Below, piece after piece: positions 1 to 9,643 of a stretch of 64,000 nucleotides of DNA. The DNA lies in contig JANJTB010000023.1 in NCBI GenBank assembly GCA_024711295.1, positions 49,887 to 113,886 on the forward strand. The letters are read 5' to 3'. Position 1 is the stretch's first letter. Each line of letters opens with the position of its first letter. The notes under the pieces were generated by a model, which saw only the letters and a list, made by a program, of their open reading frames with translations, was not told the DNA's origin and made no database searches. The stretch is from a bacterium (GTDB taxonomy: Bacteria > Bacteroidota > Ignavibacteria > Kapaibacteriales > UBA2268). The translations under genes were made by a program, and so were the position numbers.

Positions 1-995
1 GTAGTGTTTTGTGTTGTAAAGTCAGGCTCAATGTCAAGTAAAAATGTTGACATACATGCATTTATCGAATTATCGGCAACCAAAGTTCCATTTGATTCAG
101 AAATTATCTCCTTGGCATTTATTATTAAGTTGTTATTATACTCAATTATCTTCCCAGCTCCCATTTCAAAATAAAAATCAATTGCAGAAGAAACAGCGAT
201 CCAGGAAGTAGTATCTTTAGTACCTTGCCACTCGAACTCCCTTATTAAACCGGAATTATAAAACAAGGAAATAGTTTGTGGGTGAATCTCATTCTTGAAC
301 CTATCTGAAACATACAAAAATGCCGAACCTTTAGGAGAAAAAAGCCATTTGTGACAATTGCTTGTAAAAAAATCAAAGTTGGCATCTTCAAAGTTTAAAT
401 CAAGACAACCTACTCCATGTGCACCATCAACCAATGTGATGATTCCAATGGACTTGAAAAAAGTAGATAACTCATTAAATGGAAAGACTAATGATGTAGC
501 TGAACTAATTGAATCTATTAATGCTATTTTTACCCCTTTTAGGTCAGTATTTTGAATTATATCAAAAATCTGTTGTTTATCCGTCGGGTATGGTATTTCA
601 AGCTGCAACAACTCGATCCCAAAATATTTTTCGTAATATTTTAAAGTATTAATAACAGCCGGATAAGTATGATTTGTATATAAAATTTTACCATTGATTT
701 TAATTTGATTAATTAAAAAATTCAGAACGGAATTAACGCCAGTAGTTGCATTATCTACAAAACAAATGTTTTCGCAATTAACATTGATAAGTTTTGCTAA
801 CTTTTCTCTAGACTCCGATATGGCTTTGGGTGAAATCTCCAGAAAGAACTCTAATGGATTTTTTTCCATATTTTTTTTGTAAACACTCTGATACTCTAGT
901 ACTTTCAAAGGTGTAGCACCGAACGAGCCATTGTTTAAAAAGATAATATCTCTATCAATATTGAACAGCTCGAGCAAATCCTTTCCGTAATTCAT
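1..995 (-). CDS. Class V PLP-dependent aminotransferase (isopenicillin-N epimerase-like), partial
   Basis: The gene reads leftward from an ATG at 995 and runs off the window edge, so only about 331 N-terminal residues are seen and the C-terminal small domain is missing. It has an NNGSFG start typical of isopenicillin-N epimerase/cysteine-desulfurase-like proteins, a VDGAHG aspartate motif near residue 190 that binds the pyridine nitrogen, and a SNCHKW motif near residue 216 whose Lys would form the Schiff base. Family knowledge makes it a fold-type I PLP enzyme acting on an amino acid; the substrate cannot be told. It is transcribed away from the envelope cluster to its right, with 145 bp between, so the two probably have separate promoters in that gap. 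Confidence 0.85.
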   Translation of the reverse strand, partial: MNYGKDLLELFNIDRDIIFLNNGSFGATPLKVLEYQSVYKKNMEKNPLEFFLEISPKAISESREKLAKLINVNCENICFVDNATTGVNSVLNFLINQIKINGKILYTNHTYPAVINTLKYYEKYFGIELLQLEIPYPTDKQQIFDIIQNTDLKGVKIALIDSISSATSLVFPFNELSTFFKSIGIITLVDGAHGVGCLDLNFEDANFDFFTSNCHKWLFSPKGSAFLYVSDRFKNEIHPQTISLFYNSGLIREFEWQGTKDTTSWIAVSSAIDFYFEMGAGKIIEYNNNLIINAKEIISESNGTLVADNSINACMSTFLLDIEPDFTTQNT

Positions 996-1140
996 AAATT
1001 GACCTATTATTTTACTAATTAAAGAATATCTGTGTCAAAAACAAAAATAATCAAAAACATCCCAAATTTATCAATTTTTATGTATAAATAACGTTTTAAA
1101 TAATTTATATATTCTAAATCAAAATGGAATTTAAGAAATC

Positions 1141-2016
1141 ATGAAAAAGTTAACTTTATTGATCTTTTGTTTTTTGGTTTTAATTAAAGTAAGTTATTCA
1201 AATGAATTAAATCCATATTCGAATGACAATTTAGATTTAATTAAACAACAACGTGAAAAGATTAAATCAGCAAAGATTATTGAAAAAAACACATATAGAT
1301 ATTCTACAAATTACAATGAAAAAGATATTGATAGTGTGAAAGTAGAAAAATGGCTGATCATTAAAGAGTACTTCAACGATAATGGTCAGCTAATTAAATA
1401 TCAATCTTATGAAGGGGATGTTGGACCAATATTTACGATTCAATATACTTATAATGAAGAGGGTTTATTATTGAGTATTCTGGAATTAGATAACTTTAAT
1501 ACAATTATTCAAAAAAAAGATATCTCTTATGATCCATTCAGCAGAATATCCAAAATTGCTATTACAGGGTTTAATAGCAAACCAATTGAGACAATATATT
1601 ATGAGTACAATAAAGAAAGAAGCATTTGTATAGAAACCAACAAAGATTCATCGAATAAATTATCGGGATATAGAGTTCATTTATACGACAAACCTTTTAA
1701 TAAAATTATCAAAACAACAATATTTAATAAGGAAAATGAACTTGATGGAACAATTGTTTTTAATTTTACAGATAATGGAATTTTCAGCAGAGAAGTATAT
1801 TCAAAAGATATTAATGTACCTTTTAATATAAAATATCAGAATGTATTTGATGATAAAGGTCAATTGAAAGAAATAAATAATTTGACATATCCTGACAATT
1901 TGGTTGTTAGTGTAAAACATACTTATAATAATTTTGGGTTAATTGATAATACAACAATGTATGGCAATGATGGAGCAATTATTACTAAGCTTGGATTTGT
2001 GTATTTTAATAAATAA
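1141..2016 (+). CDS. Secreted protein with YD/RHS-like repeats
   Basis: 291 residues with an N-terminal signal peptide (Lys-Lys, then a hydrophobic stretch ending near residue 20). The mature part is beta-rich and contains repeated Tyr/Asn/Gly units such as YTYNEEGLLLSI, YDPFSRISKIAI, NVFDDKGQLKEI and HTYNNFGLIDNT. These resemble the YD (RHS) repeats and related repeats of secreted Bacteroidota proteins. No catalytic motif is visible. It is the first of three co-directional genes (secreted protein, lipoprotein, TonB receptor) with short gaps of 12 and 25 bp, so it is probably exported and connected to the function of the outer-membrane receptor. The function is unknown. Confidence 0.7.
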   Translation: MKKLTLLIFCFLVLIKVSYSNELNPYSNDNLDLIKQQREKIKSAKIIEKNTYRYSTNYNEKDIDSVKVEKWLIIKEYFNDNGQLIKYQSYEGDVGPIFTIQYTYNEEGLLLSILELDNFNTIIQKKDISYDPFSRISKIAITGFNSKPIETIYYEYNKERSICIETNKDSSNKLSGYRVHLYDKPFNKIIKTTIFNKENELDGTIVFNFTDNGIFSREVYSKDINVPFNIKYQNVFDDKGQLKEINNLTYPDNLVVSVKHTYNNFGLIDNTTMYGNDGAIITKLGFVYFNK

Positions 2017-2028
2017 TTATGGTTGATT

Positions 2029-2520
2029 ATGACAAAAATAATTTTGATTATATTTTTCTTGTTAATTCCAATTTTAGAATCATGTGATGGTGGACTTGCA
2101 CCACCTCCTGAATCGGATAAGGCTTTTTTGAATGGGACAATAAGATTTGTAAATGGAAAAGATAATTGGCCTGTAAAAGACTCCGTTATAGCAATTCGTG
2201 CTGCAGCATTCAAAAAAATGCCAGACCAGGACATAATTTTATCAATTTTAAATGGTGATGCATATTTCACAGGTGAGTCTCTTCCACTTTTTGTGGATTC
2301 AGTAAATTTTAATTTTGAAATCAAAGATGCTCCTATTGAGTTAGTGTATATTGTCGCTGTCCAACAGTATTCTGCTGATATATTATCTCAAAGAGTAATT
2401 GGAGTATATACCCTTAGCGGTAACAAAAATCAAGCTTCTTCAATTATGATTGAAAATGGAAAAGAATACAATATCACAATTGATGTTGATTTTAACGACT
2501 TACCCCCCATGCCCTTTTAA
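2029..2520 (+). CDS. Putative lipoprotein
   Basis: I chose the ATG at 2029 over the in-frame TTG at 2023 because it begins directly with a charged N-terminus and hydrophobic segment. Residues 4-16 are hydrophobic and are followed by LESC, with Cys19 as the likely lipidated residue. The mature 145 residues are compact with beta-strand character and no motif I recognise. The gene lies 12 bp after the secreted YD-like protein and 25 bp before the TonB-dependent receptor, which suggests an outer-membrane or periplasmic lipoprotein that works with that receptor. It does not resemble SusD. Function unknown. Confidence 0.65.
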   Translation: MTKIILIIFFLLIPILESCDGGLAPPPESDKAFLNGTIRFVNGKDNWPVKDSVIAIRAAAFKKMPDQDIILSILNGDAYFTGESLPLFVDSVNFNFEIKDAPIELVYIVAVQQYSADILSQRVIGVYTLSGNKNQASSIMIENGKEYNITIDVDFNDLPPMPF

Positions 2521-2545
2521 TAATTAAGAAATAATGAGTTAATAA

Positions 2546-4747
2546 ATGAGCAAATTTCTTGTATATATATTAATAATGCTGATCAGCACAATTAGTTTGT
2601 TTGCCAAACAAAGTTTTACAGGCAAAGTTATTGACATATCAGATAAGAGAGAATTACCCGGAGTAGCCGTCAGAATTGAGAATACTCAATTTGGTGCATT
2701 TACTAACAATAAAGGTATTTTCATCATTAAAAATCTTCCCGACAATTTAAATAGAGCAAATATTATTATATCGCTAATAGGCTACGAAACATTAAAATCT
2801 GAAGTTGACTTAAGTAATGACAATAACAAGGAATTTTCTTTAAAAGTACAACCGCTTCAGACTAGCGAAGTAGTTGTTTCAGCAAATAAGAAAGTACAAG
2901 CTATACAAGATGTTCCAATTTCTGTTGCAGTAATTGACAAGCGTGTTTTGATTGATAGAGGAATAACAAGATTGGACGATGCGCTGGAATATGTTCCCGG
3001 AGTCGAAGTTAATCAGGACAATGCAAGCATTAGAGGTTCCTCAGGATTTTCATTTGGTGTTGGCTCCAGGGTATCTTTACTTATTGATGGTTTTCCGATG
3101 GTAGCAGGTGATAACGGAGATATAAAGTTTGATGCATTACCCATATATAATATTGACCGAATTGAGGTAATCAAGGGTGCAGGTTCAGCACTTTGGGGTA
3201 CAGGCGCTATTGGAGGTATTATTAATCTTATGATAGAAGAACCTACTGAAGTTGGTGTTTTCAAACATAGAACATTTACAGGTTTTTATACTAAACCTCG
3301 TTACGAACAATGGGAATTCACAGAGAACTTGCAGTTCAATAGCGGCGTAAATCTCTCGTATGGTCAAAAGATCAATGCTTTATCAGTAGTAGCTTCCGGC
3401 AGTTTTTATTCTGATCAGGGATACAGGGACTATGATAATAGCCTAAGATATAATTTATTCTCAAAAGTCGCATATGAATTCAACTCAGATACTAAGCTAA
3501 AATTATTATTTAATGGCGCACTCGAAGATAGGGCTGATTGGGTTTATTGGAATTCCCTCGACTCAGCCACCTTGCCTCCCACAGGAACCAACAGGAATAT
3601 AAGAATTGATTCTTATAAATACTCAGGGTTTGGTGAGTTTTCTCATTCATTTGATTACAATAATTATGCTCTTATCAAATTTGGTATTTTTAATACTAAA
3701 TACAACAATTCCTTTGAGGTTAATTCTGAAGAATACAGACAATCGGATGCTACATCATACTACATTGATTTGCAGGGTGTAAGTAATTTTGATATTTATA
3801 ATCGGAAAATCAATTTAACTTATGGTTTGACACAAAATTATGTTGATGTTAAATCATTTACCTATGGCAATAGAAATCAGCATATAGTAGCTGCATACGC
3901 TCAAGCAGAATACAGTTTGCCAAATGTGTTCACACTTACTTTAGGGAGCAGACTTGACCGAGAGATAACAAAAGGAATAGAATCCAATATCGAGTTCTCA
4001 CCTAAAGTAGGAATAAACATACCACTCAAAGACCATTTTAATCTGAGAGCATCATTTGGAAGAGGATTTAGAGTTGCCTCAGTTGCCGAAAGATATTCAG
4101 CAATCATATTGCAGGGATTCGAAGTCGTACCTAATTTAGAGCTTGAACCTGAAAGTAGCTGGAGTGCTGAAATCGGAACAAATTTACAATATGAATTATT
4201 TAATAGCATTGGTGAGATTGATTTTTCAATTTTCCACAATGAGTTAGAAAATTTAATTGAGCCTTCATTTGCATCTGATGCTACAGCAAGAATTCAATTT
4301 CAGAATGTTACAAAAGCAAGAATCCAAGGCATCGAGTTAGGCCTTAAAACATTTCTATTTAATACATTTGGTATTGAGTCATCACTTACATTGATGAATC
4401 CGATTGACTTATCCACAAATAAAACATTGAACTACAGGTCAGAGGTATTGTGGTACTCCAGATTAATTTTACCTTATAAATTTGTAGAGTTTCAAGCTGA
4501 TTTTCGATATAAATCAAGAGTTGATAATATTGATATTCAACTTGGTCTATTGGTTAATGATTCTGATGCACGTGTTGATGCTAAAGTTGTTGACTTAAGA
4601 CTGATATTTGATTTAAAGGAATTTACAGACTCATCTCTAAAATTCGGTTTGATAGCCAACAATATTTTCGATTATTATTATACCGAAATGGTAGGTAATT
4701 TGGCACGCACCAGATTGCTGACACTTCAAATTAGCGGAGAATTATAA
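2546..4747 (+). CDS. TonB-dependent outer-membrane receptor
   Basis: 733 residues. A signal peptide (to about residue 20) is followed by a carboxypeptidase-regulatory-like beta domain (about 22-108), a TonB plug (about 118-230, with a segment reading IDRIEVIKGAGSALWGTGAI) and a 22-strand barrel to the C-terminus, which ends in an aromatic-rich strand. This layout is the Bacteroidota SusC/CirA/BtuB-like type, but its length is nearer the 700-residue siderophore/vitamin receptors than the roughly 1000-residue SusC proteins, and no SusD gene adjoins it. It would import a scarce nutrient (iron chelate, cobalamin or similar) using TonB energy. Ligand identity is not visible. It ends 5 bp before xseA, which suggests read-through into the nuclease genes. 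Confidence 0.88.
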   Translation: MSKFLVYILIMLISTISLFAKQSFTGKVIDISDKRELPGVAVRIENTQFGAFTNNKGIFIIKNLPDNLNRANIIISLIGYETLKSEVDLSNDNNKEFSLKVQPLQTSEVVVSANKKVQAIQDVPISVAVIDKRVLIDRGITRLDDALEYVPGVEVNQDNASIRGSSGFSFGVGSRVSLLIDGFPMVAGDNGDIKFDALPIYNIDRIEVIKGAGSALWGTGAIGGIINLMIEEPTEVGVFKHRTFTGFYTKPRYEQWEFTENLQFNSGVNLSYGQKINALSVVASGSFYSDQGYRDYDNSLRYNLFSKVAYEFNSDTKLKLLFNGALEDRADWVYWNSLDSATLPPTGTNRNIRIDSYKYSGFGEFSHSFDYNNYALIKFGIFNTKYNNSFEVNSEEYRQSDATSYYIDLQGVSNFDIYNRKINLTYGLTQNYVDVKSFTYGNRNQHIVAAYAQAEYSLPNVFTLTLGSRLDREITKGIESNIEFSPKVGINIPLKDHFNLRASFGRGFRVASVAERYSAIILQGFEVVPNLELEPESSWSAEIGTNLQYELFNSIGEIDFSIFHNELENLIEPSFASDATARIQFQNVTKARIQGIELGLKTFLFNTFGIESSLTLMNPIDLSTNKTLNYRSEVLWYSRLILPYKFVEFQADFRYKSRVDNIDIQLGLLVNDSDARVDAKVVDLRLIFDLKEFTDSSLKFGLIANNIFDYYYTEMVGNLARTRLLTLQISGEL

Positions 4748-4752
4748 TTATT

Positions 4753-5943
4753 ATGACAATTAACGATGCTGTAAGTGTTTCAATTTTAACAAACCGCATA
4801 AGATCTGTACTGGAAACTGATTTCACAAACATCATGGTAATTGGTGAAATCTCAAATTATAAGTTACATTCATCAGGTCACTCATATTTTTCTTTAAAAG
4901 ATGATAAAGCACAAATCAAATGTGTCTTGTGGAGAGGCAGAACATTAAATTTTAAGCCAACGGACGGTATGAAAGTAGTTGCCCGAGGCTCTGTAACTGT
5001 ATATCCACCACAAGGTAATTATCAGTTAGACTGTTACGAATTGACTAAATCTGGCGAAGGTGATTTATGGCTTGCTTATGAAGAACTCAAGCAAAAATTA
5101 TCTTCACTTGGTTATTTCGAAACTTCACGAAAACGTCCAATCCCAAAGATTCCATTGTCAATTGGTATTTCTACCTCTCCGACAGGTGCCGCTGTTCAGG
5201 ACATGATAAGTACTTTAAAAAGAAGATTACCATTGACTAAAGTATATTTTAGGCCAACATTAGTGCAGGGCGAAGGTTCAGCTGATGATATCGCAAGAGC
5301 AATTCAGGAACTTAATCGAACTGATGCAGAACTGATTATAGTTGGTAGAGGTGGCGGATCAATTGAAGACCTTTGGTCTTACAATACAGAAATTGTCGCA
5401 GATGCTATTTTTAAGTCCTCAGTACCTGTAATTTCCGCTGTTGGTCATGAAACGGACTTTACAATTGCAGATTTTGTGTCTGACCTACGTGCACCTACAC
5501 CTACAGCAGCTGCTGAATTGGCAAGTCAAATTTCCTTTACTGAATTGATTGAATTTGCTAACTTTTCGAACTCTGCAATGTGCAAATCAATCAATAAAAT
5601 AATCAACCAAAAAAAATCTGGTGCAATAGAACGATTTGACAAAATAGCTTATAGAAGAATAACTGAGCAAATCAGGAAAAATTATCAAATAATCGATAGT
5701 TTGGAAATATCACTTAACAATTACATTAAAAGTAAATTATCAATTCTTAATCAAAAAGTTTCTCATTTTGAAAGTCATTTTAAATCCTTACATCCTCTCG
5801 CTCCTTTCGAAAAAGGATTTGCAGCATTAAAATATGATGGTAAATATATTGGCAATGACTTATCTCTCACAGAATTTAATGAAGTTCAAATTATTCGAAA
5901 AAAAGAAAATATCAATGTAAAAATTTTAAAGGATAACAAATGA
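4753..5943 (+). CDS. xseA: Exodeoxyribonuclease VII large subunit
   Basis: 396 residues. The N-terminal OB-fold DNA-binding domain (about 1-100, containing HSYFSLKD and IKCVLWRG) is followed by the catalytic domain with GVSTSPTGAAVQD-like (here GISTSPTGAAVQD), GRGGGS, SAVGHETDFTIADFVSD and RAPTPTAAAE motifs, all typical of XseA. The enzyme degrades single-stranded DNA in both directions in repair and mutagenesis. The C-terminal coiled-coil region is present but the protein is somewhat shorter than the about 450-residue E. coli enzyme. Its TGA stop overlaps the xseB ATG in an ATGA junction, so the two subunits are translationally coupled. Confidence 0.96.
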   Translation: MTINDAVSVSILTNRIRSVLETDFTNIMVIGEISNYKLHSSGHSYFSLKDDKAQIKCVLWRGRTLNFKPTDGMKVVARGSVTVYPPQGNYQLDCYELTKSGEGDLWLAYEELKQKLSSLGYFETSRKRPIPKIPLSIGISTSPTGAAVQDMISTLKRRLPLTKVYFRPTLVQGEGSADDIARAIQELNRTDAELIIVGRGGGSIEDLWSYNTEIVADAIFKSSVPVISAVGHETDFTIADFVSDLRAPTPTAAAELASQISFTELIEFANFSNSAMCKSINKIINQKKSGAIERFDKIAYRRITEQIRKNYQIIDSLEISLNNYIKSKLSILNQKVSHFESHFKSLHPLAPFEKGFAALKYDGKYIGNDLSLTEFNEVQIIRKKENINVKILKDNK

Positions 5944-6140
5944 AAAAAAGTGTAGATTTTGAGAATAAAATCTCAAGAATTGAAGAAATCATAGAAATAC
6001 TTGATGTCGGTGAGTTGCCTCTCGAAGAATTAATCAAATGCTATGAAGAAGGAATTAAACTTACTAATGAAACTAAAGAATTTTTAAGCAAGGCTGAATT
6101 AAAAATTATTGACATTACAAATAATAAAGAAATCCAATAA
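5940..6140 (+). CDS. xseB: Exodeoxyribonuclease VII small subunit
   Basis: 66 residues forming the two-helix hairpin typical of XseB, with the family pattern FE.KI.RIEEI...L..GELPLEE....YEEGI. Several small subunits wrap around the coiled coil of XseA and are needed for activity. The start overlaps the xseA stop by 4 bp. A perfect stem-loop begins 3 bp after the stop codon, which marks the likely end of the transcript. Confidence 0.93.
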   Translation: MKKSVDFENKISRIEEIIEILDVGELPLEELIKCYEEGIKLTNETKEFLSKAELKIIDITNNKEIQ

Positions 6141-6143
6141 CCT

Positions 6144-6173
6144 ATCTAATTTAAGTTAATCATTAAATTAGAT
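6144..6173 (+). terminator. Perfect AT-rich stem-loop after xseB
   Basis: An 11-bp perfect inverted repeat (ATCTAATTTAA and TTAAATTAGAT, 8-nt loop) starts 3 bp after the xseB stop. It lacks a clean T-run, so it may be a weak terminator or an mRNA 3' end stabiliser. Confidence 0.5.
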
Positions 6174-6361
6174 TTAAATTCATATTGCAAGGAATTAAAG
6201 TAGTTTAAAAATATAAAACATTAGGCTTGCTAAATTCATAATTAAAGAATCATTTAAAAATATTAATTGTAAATCAAAAATATTTTTATTAAGTTAGTCT
6301 AAATATTTTGATACATATGTAGATAAGTTTTTTAATTTTAATTACTTTATGGAGATTTGCC

Positions 6362-7540
6362 ATGAATTTTAAATACCTGATTATTGTTGTTACTTTGTTT
6401 GCAATGATTTTATTTGGTTGCAGTACAGACAACAATTTGTCTGATTCAAGTAGCTCAGACAAACAATTGTACATAGTCAAATTCCTCGAAGACTCAGCTC
6501 CACAGTTGCAATCAACTTCAAACAACTTGAGAAGAAGTTATATTGATAAAATATTGACTGACGAATCAATAGCAACTGCCGAAGTGGTATACTATTACGA
6601 CAATTTATTTACAGCCTGCGCGGTTTATTTAACAAACGATGAATACTCCAGAATATCAATTAACAAGAATGTGGAATATGTCGAACAAGACCAAATAATC
6701 ACAATAGACGATGAGCTGATTCCTGCTAATAAAGGTGAACAATTGATGGGTGAAACTGTTTCTTGGGGTACTACGGCAGTCGGTGGAACATCTCCTGCAA
6801 CTTCTTCAACTGGGGTTGCCTGGATAGTTGACTCAGGTGTAGACTTAACTCACCCCGATTTGAATATTAATACCACTTTAACTAAAACATTTGTTAAGAA
6901 AGGTCAAGACAGCAAAACTGCCAATGATTTGAATGGACACGGAACTCATTGTGCCGGAATTATTGCAGCAAAGAATAATACTATAGGGTCATTAGGTGTA
7001 TGCGCAGGAGCTACAGTTATTGGGGTAAAGGTTCTCAATGCACAGGGTTCAGGATCAATTACTGATATCGTAAATGGATTAAATTATGTAGCAGGAAAAC
7101 TAATAAACGGCAAATTAAATGTTGTAAACATGAGCTTGGGTGGTTCAGCCAACACTACATTAGATAATGCTGTAATCAGTCTTGCAAATAAAGGTGCAAT
7201 TATAGTAGTTGCTGCAGGAAATAGTGCGAAAGACTGTTCAACTTTTTCACCTGCCCAGGTTAATCACTCTAATGTTTACACTATATCTGCTCATAATGAG
7301 CAATACAAACTATCAAGCTATTCTAATTTTGGAGCACCGGTTGATTATTCTGCACCAGGTGATTTAATCTATTCTACTTATAAGAATAACGGTTACGCAA
7401 CTATGTCAGGAACATCTATGGCAACACCACATGTTGCCGGAATATTGCTTGCCAATAATGGTACAATAAACTTCAATGGTTACATTACAGGTGATAAAGA
7501 CTCTTGGCCTGACAAAAGAGCAGTTCGAATCGTTGAATAA
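6362..7540 (+). CDS. Subtilisin-like serine protease (S8), lipoprotein
   Basis: 392 residues. The N-terminus is a lipoprotein signal with LFGC and Cys20 as lipidation site. Residues 36-115 look like an inhibitor I9 propeptide (LYIVKF start, VEYVEQDQ end). The peptidase domain carries the full triad: Asp157 in IVDSGVD, His193 in NGHGTHCAG and Ser352 in GTSMATPHVAG, with oxyanion Asn287 in AAGNSA. It should therefore be an active envelope-anchored endopeptidase of the proteinase K/subtilisin type. Unlike many secreted proteases of this phylum it has no type IX C-terminal sorting domain, fitting lipid anchoring. A strong terminator follows. It stands alone as a transcription unit after a 221-bp gap. 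Confidence 0.92.
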   Translation: MNFKYLIIVVTLFAMILFGCSTDNNLSDSSSSDKQLYIVKFLEDSAPQLQSTSNNLRRSYIDKILTDESIATAEVVYYYDNLFTACAVYLTNDEYSRISINKNVEYVEQDQIITIDDELIPANKGEQLMGETVSWGTTAVGGTSPATSSTGVAWIVDSGVDLTHPDLNINTTLTKTFVKKGQDSKTANDLNGHGTHCAGIIAAKNNTIGSLGVCAGATVIGVKVLNAQGSGSITDIVNGLNYVAGKLINGKLNVVNMSLGGSANTTLDNAVISLANKGAIIVVAAGNSAKDCSTFSPAQVNHSNVYTISAHNEQYKLSSYSNFGAPVDYSAPGDLIYSTYKNNGYATMSGTSMATPHVAGILLANNGTINFNGYITGDKDSWPDKRAVRIVE

Positions 7541-7562
7541 TTTTTCATAAAGCTAAAAAAAA

Positions 7563-7587
7563 CCCTCAAATAAAATTAATTTGAGGG
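7563..7587. terminator. Bidirectional terminator between protease gene and dnaN
   Basis: The 8-bp stem CCCTCAAA/TTTGAGGG is flanked by an A-run on the left (7555-7562) and a T-run on the right (7589-7595), so it can stop both the rightward protease transcript and the leftward dnaN transcript. Confidence 0.85.
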
Positions 7588-7609
7588 CTTTTTTTATTTT
7601 AAAAATCTA

Positions 7610-8800
7610 TCAATTATTATTAATTCTTACAGGCATTACCAGAAGCAATAAATCATCATTATCATTGTTTGGTAAAAATAATACAGGTTTATTAGGTAAT
7701 GATAAAAGCATTTTAAATAAATTTCCTTCAGTATCTTTCGAATCAACGTGTTCGAGAGCTTCCAAAACAAATTTGTAGTTAAATGCCAAATCTATACTTT
7801 CACCGTTAAATTCGCATCCTATAGATTCTTCGCCATGTCTTCCTGTATCTTCATCTTCAGTAAATATTTTCATTGTATTACTTGAGATTGAAAGTTTTAC
7901 TTGTTTTGACTTTTCATTTGAAAACAATGATACTCTCTTGAGGGATGAAATAAATTCATCAATATCGGCTAAAACCACAAGATTATTTTCTTTAGGTAAT
8001 ACGGATTCATAAGGCGGGAATTTTTCATTTATTACTCTTGAAATGAACGTTGTATCACCTATATCAAACCTTGCATGTGTTATCTTACCATAACTGTCAA
8101 TAGTTGAAAGATGAACATCTGTATCAACTTTTCTTAAAATTTCAATAGATTTAGATGGTAATAACAAATCAAAATCCTGCGGGAATATTGCCCCCTCTGA
8201 TCTTACAGTAGCTCTTGAAAGCCTGAAGCTATCAGTTGCAACAGCATTTACGTATGTTTCACGGAATTGGAATAAAACACCCATCATAGAGATTCTAAAT
8301 TCATCAGTCGAAACGCAGAAAATAGTTTTGTCCGACAATCTTGTAATCTGGTCTTTAGTAAAGAAAGTACCATTATTTGTTGAAGATACTACTCCCTCTT
8401 CACCAGCTAAAGTAGGATCATTACCATCAAAAAGCTGTGGCAAATCAATAAACTCATCAGCACTTAACCCTTTCATTTCGTATGAGCCACGAGCAGTAGT
8501 TATTGTAATGTCTAAACCTTCTAAATTTACTTTAAATTTTATTGAACCGGTAGTGCCAAGAGCTTTTACAATATCATTTAACATTCTGGCAGGAACAAGT
8601 ACCTCACCCTCTGATTGACTTTCGACCGTAACCTTAGATGAAATGGTAATATTTTGGTCAGTAGCAATAATCTGAAGCTTATTGCCCCTGAGCTTAAAAT
8701 ATAAATGCTCAAGTACTGCAACAGTAGATTTAGGAGGAACAGCAGGTAATACCTTTTGCAAAACCTTTTGAAAATCTGATAACAATATGGTAAATTCCAT
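7610..8800 (-). CDS. dnaN: DNA polymerase III beta subunit (sliding clamp)
   Basis: 396 residues in three repeated clamp domains, starting MEFTILLSDF and ending in LVMPVRINNN, the usual clamp C-terminus. Motifs such as KSTVAVLEHLYF, ATDQNITI, EVLVPARML, FATDSFRLS-like (here AVATDSFRLS) and FISRVINEKFPPYE identify DnaN. It forms the ring that tethers the replicative polymerase; dnaE is also in this window near 59.5 kb. It is on the same strand as dnaA but 5 kb downstream, with other genes between, so the classic dnaA-dnaN pair is split here. It diverges from psd with a 126-bp intergenic region. Confidence 0.96.
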   Translation of the reverse strand: MEFTILLSDFQKVLQKVLPAVPPKSTVAVLEHLYFKLRGNKLQIIATDQNITISSKVTVESQSEGEVLVPARMLNDIVKALGTTGSIKFKVNLEGLDITITTARGSYEMKGLSADEFIDLPQLFDGNDPTLAGEEGVVSSTNNGTFFTKDQITRLSDKTIFCVSTDEFRISMMGVLFQFRETYVNAVATDSFRLSRATVRSEGAIFPQDFDLLLPSKSIEILRKVDTDVHLSTIDSYGKITHARFDIGDTTFISRVINEKFPPYESVLPKENNLVVLADIDEFISSLKRVSLFSNEKSKQVKLSISSNTMKIFTEDEDTGRHGEESIGCEFNGESIDLAFNYKFVLEALEHVDSKDTEGNLFKMLLSLPNKPVLFLPNNDNDDLLLLVMPVRINNN

Positions 8801-8926
8801 TTTTTTTGCCTATTATATGTTAATTAAAAAACATTTTATTATTTTGCAATGTTAAGAATATTAAAATTACAAATTTAGTTTTTTACTGCAAAGAATTTAT
8901 TTGAAAATATAATCATAGGAATCAAT

Positions 8927-9589
8927 ATGTTGATAACTAAGTATGGTGTGGATAACTTTTTAATTATAATTATAACCTCTATAATTTTATTTGTTCTGGG
9001 TTATTTTATAAATTCACTCTATGCAAAATACCCTTTAATGTTATTGTCCATAATTTTATTTGTCTTTGCCTTTGTATTTTTTCGAGACCCGGAAAGGCAA
9101 GTTCCTTTAGTTGCACAAAACGACGATTCTTATGTTATCTCGCCTGCAGATGGCAAAGTAGTTGAGATTATCGAAGAAGAAGAAAAATATTATATCAAAA
9201 ATAAAGCAATCCGATTAAGTATTTTTCTTTCTCCTGTTGATGTACACGTAAATAGAAGTCCTGTTTCAGGATTAGTTGAGTTTTACAATTATTATCCTGG
9301 TGAATATCTTGTAGCGTATCACCCAAAATCATCAGAATTAAATGAGCATTCGAAGATAGGTGTTATGACATCCAAAGGTAAAGTACTTTTTAAACAAATT
9401 GTTGGTGTACTCGCAAGAAGAATCGTATGTGTTGTCAAAGAAGGGGATATTTTGAAGTCAGGTGATAAAATAGGAATGATGAAATTTGGTTCAAGAATGG
9501 ATGTATATCTTCCTCTGGAAACAAATTTTAAAGTTAAAGTGGGCGACAGAGTTGTTGCAGGTGAGACTATTCTTGCTATTATGAAATAG
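8927..9589 (+). CDS. psd: Phosphatidylserine decarboxylase (short, PSD-A type)
   Basis: 220 residues, the compact form found in many Bacteroidota and archaea. There are two N-terminal membrane segments (about 11-30 and 35-52). The catalytic domain has SPADGKV (Asp74), VDVHVNRSP (His107) and the FGSRMD site, where cleavage between Gly188 and Ser189 would create the pyruvoyl group. It converts phosphatidylserine to phosphatidylethanolamine at the inner membrane. The next gene is pssA, which makes its substrate, so the pathway is encoded in order on one transcript. Confidence 0.94.
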   Translation: MLITKYGVDNFLIIIITSIILFVLGYFINSLYAKYPLMLLSIILFVFAFVFFRDPERQVPLVAQNDDSYVISPADGKVVEIIEEEEKYYIKNKAIRLSIFLSPVDVHVNRSPVSGLVEFYNYYPGEYLVAYHPKSSELNEHSKIGVMTSKGKVLFKQIVGVLARRIVCVVKEGDILKSGDKIGMMKFGSRMDVYLPLETNFKVKVGDRVVAGETILAIMK

Positions 9590-9643
9590 TTTGATGGTTT
9601 CGAAAAATTAAATTATTTTTGAATTTAATGAAATCAGCACTTG

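Noticed and set aside
1923..2324. Antisense ORF over the lipoprotein gene
   Set aside because: It covers the lipoprotein and the end of the YD-like gene, which both have sensible signal peptides; the antisense reading shows no domain.
8947..8956. Perfect DnaA box (TGTGGATAAC) at the start of psd
   Set aside because: A single perfect box within coding sequence; another perfect box at 4409-4417 lies inside the TonB receptor gene. Isolated boxes are expected by chance in AT-rich DNA.
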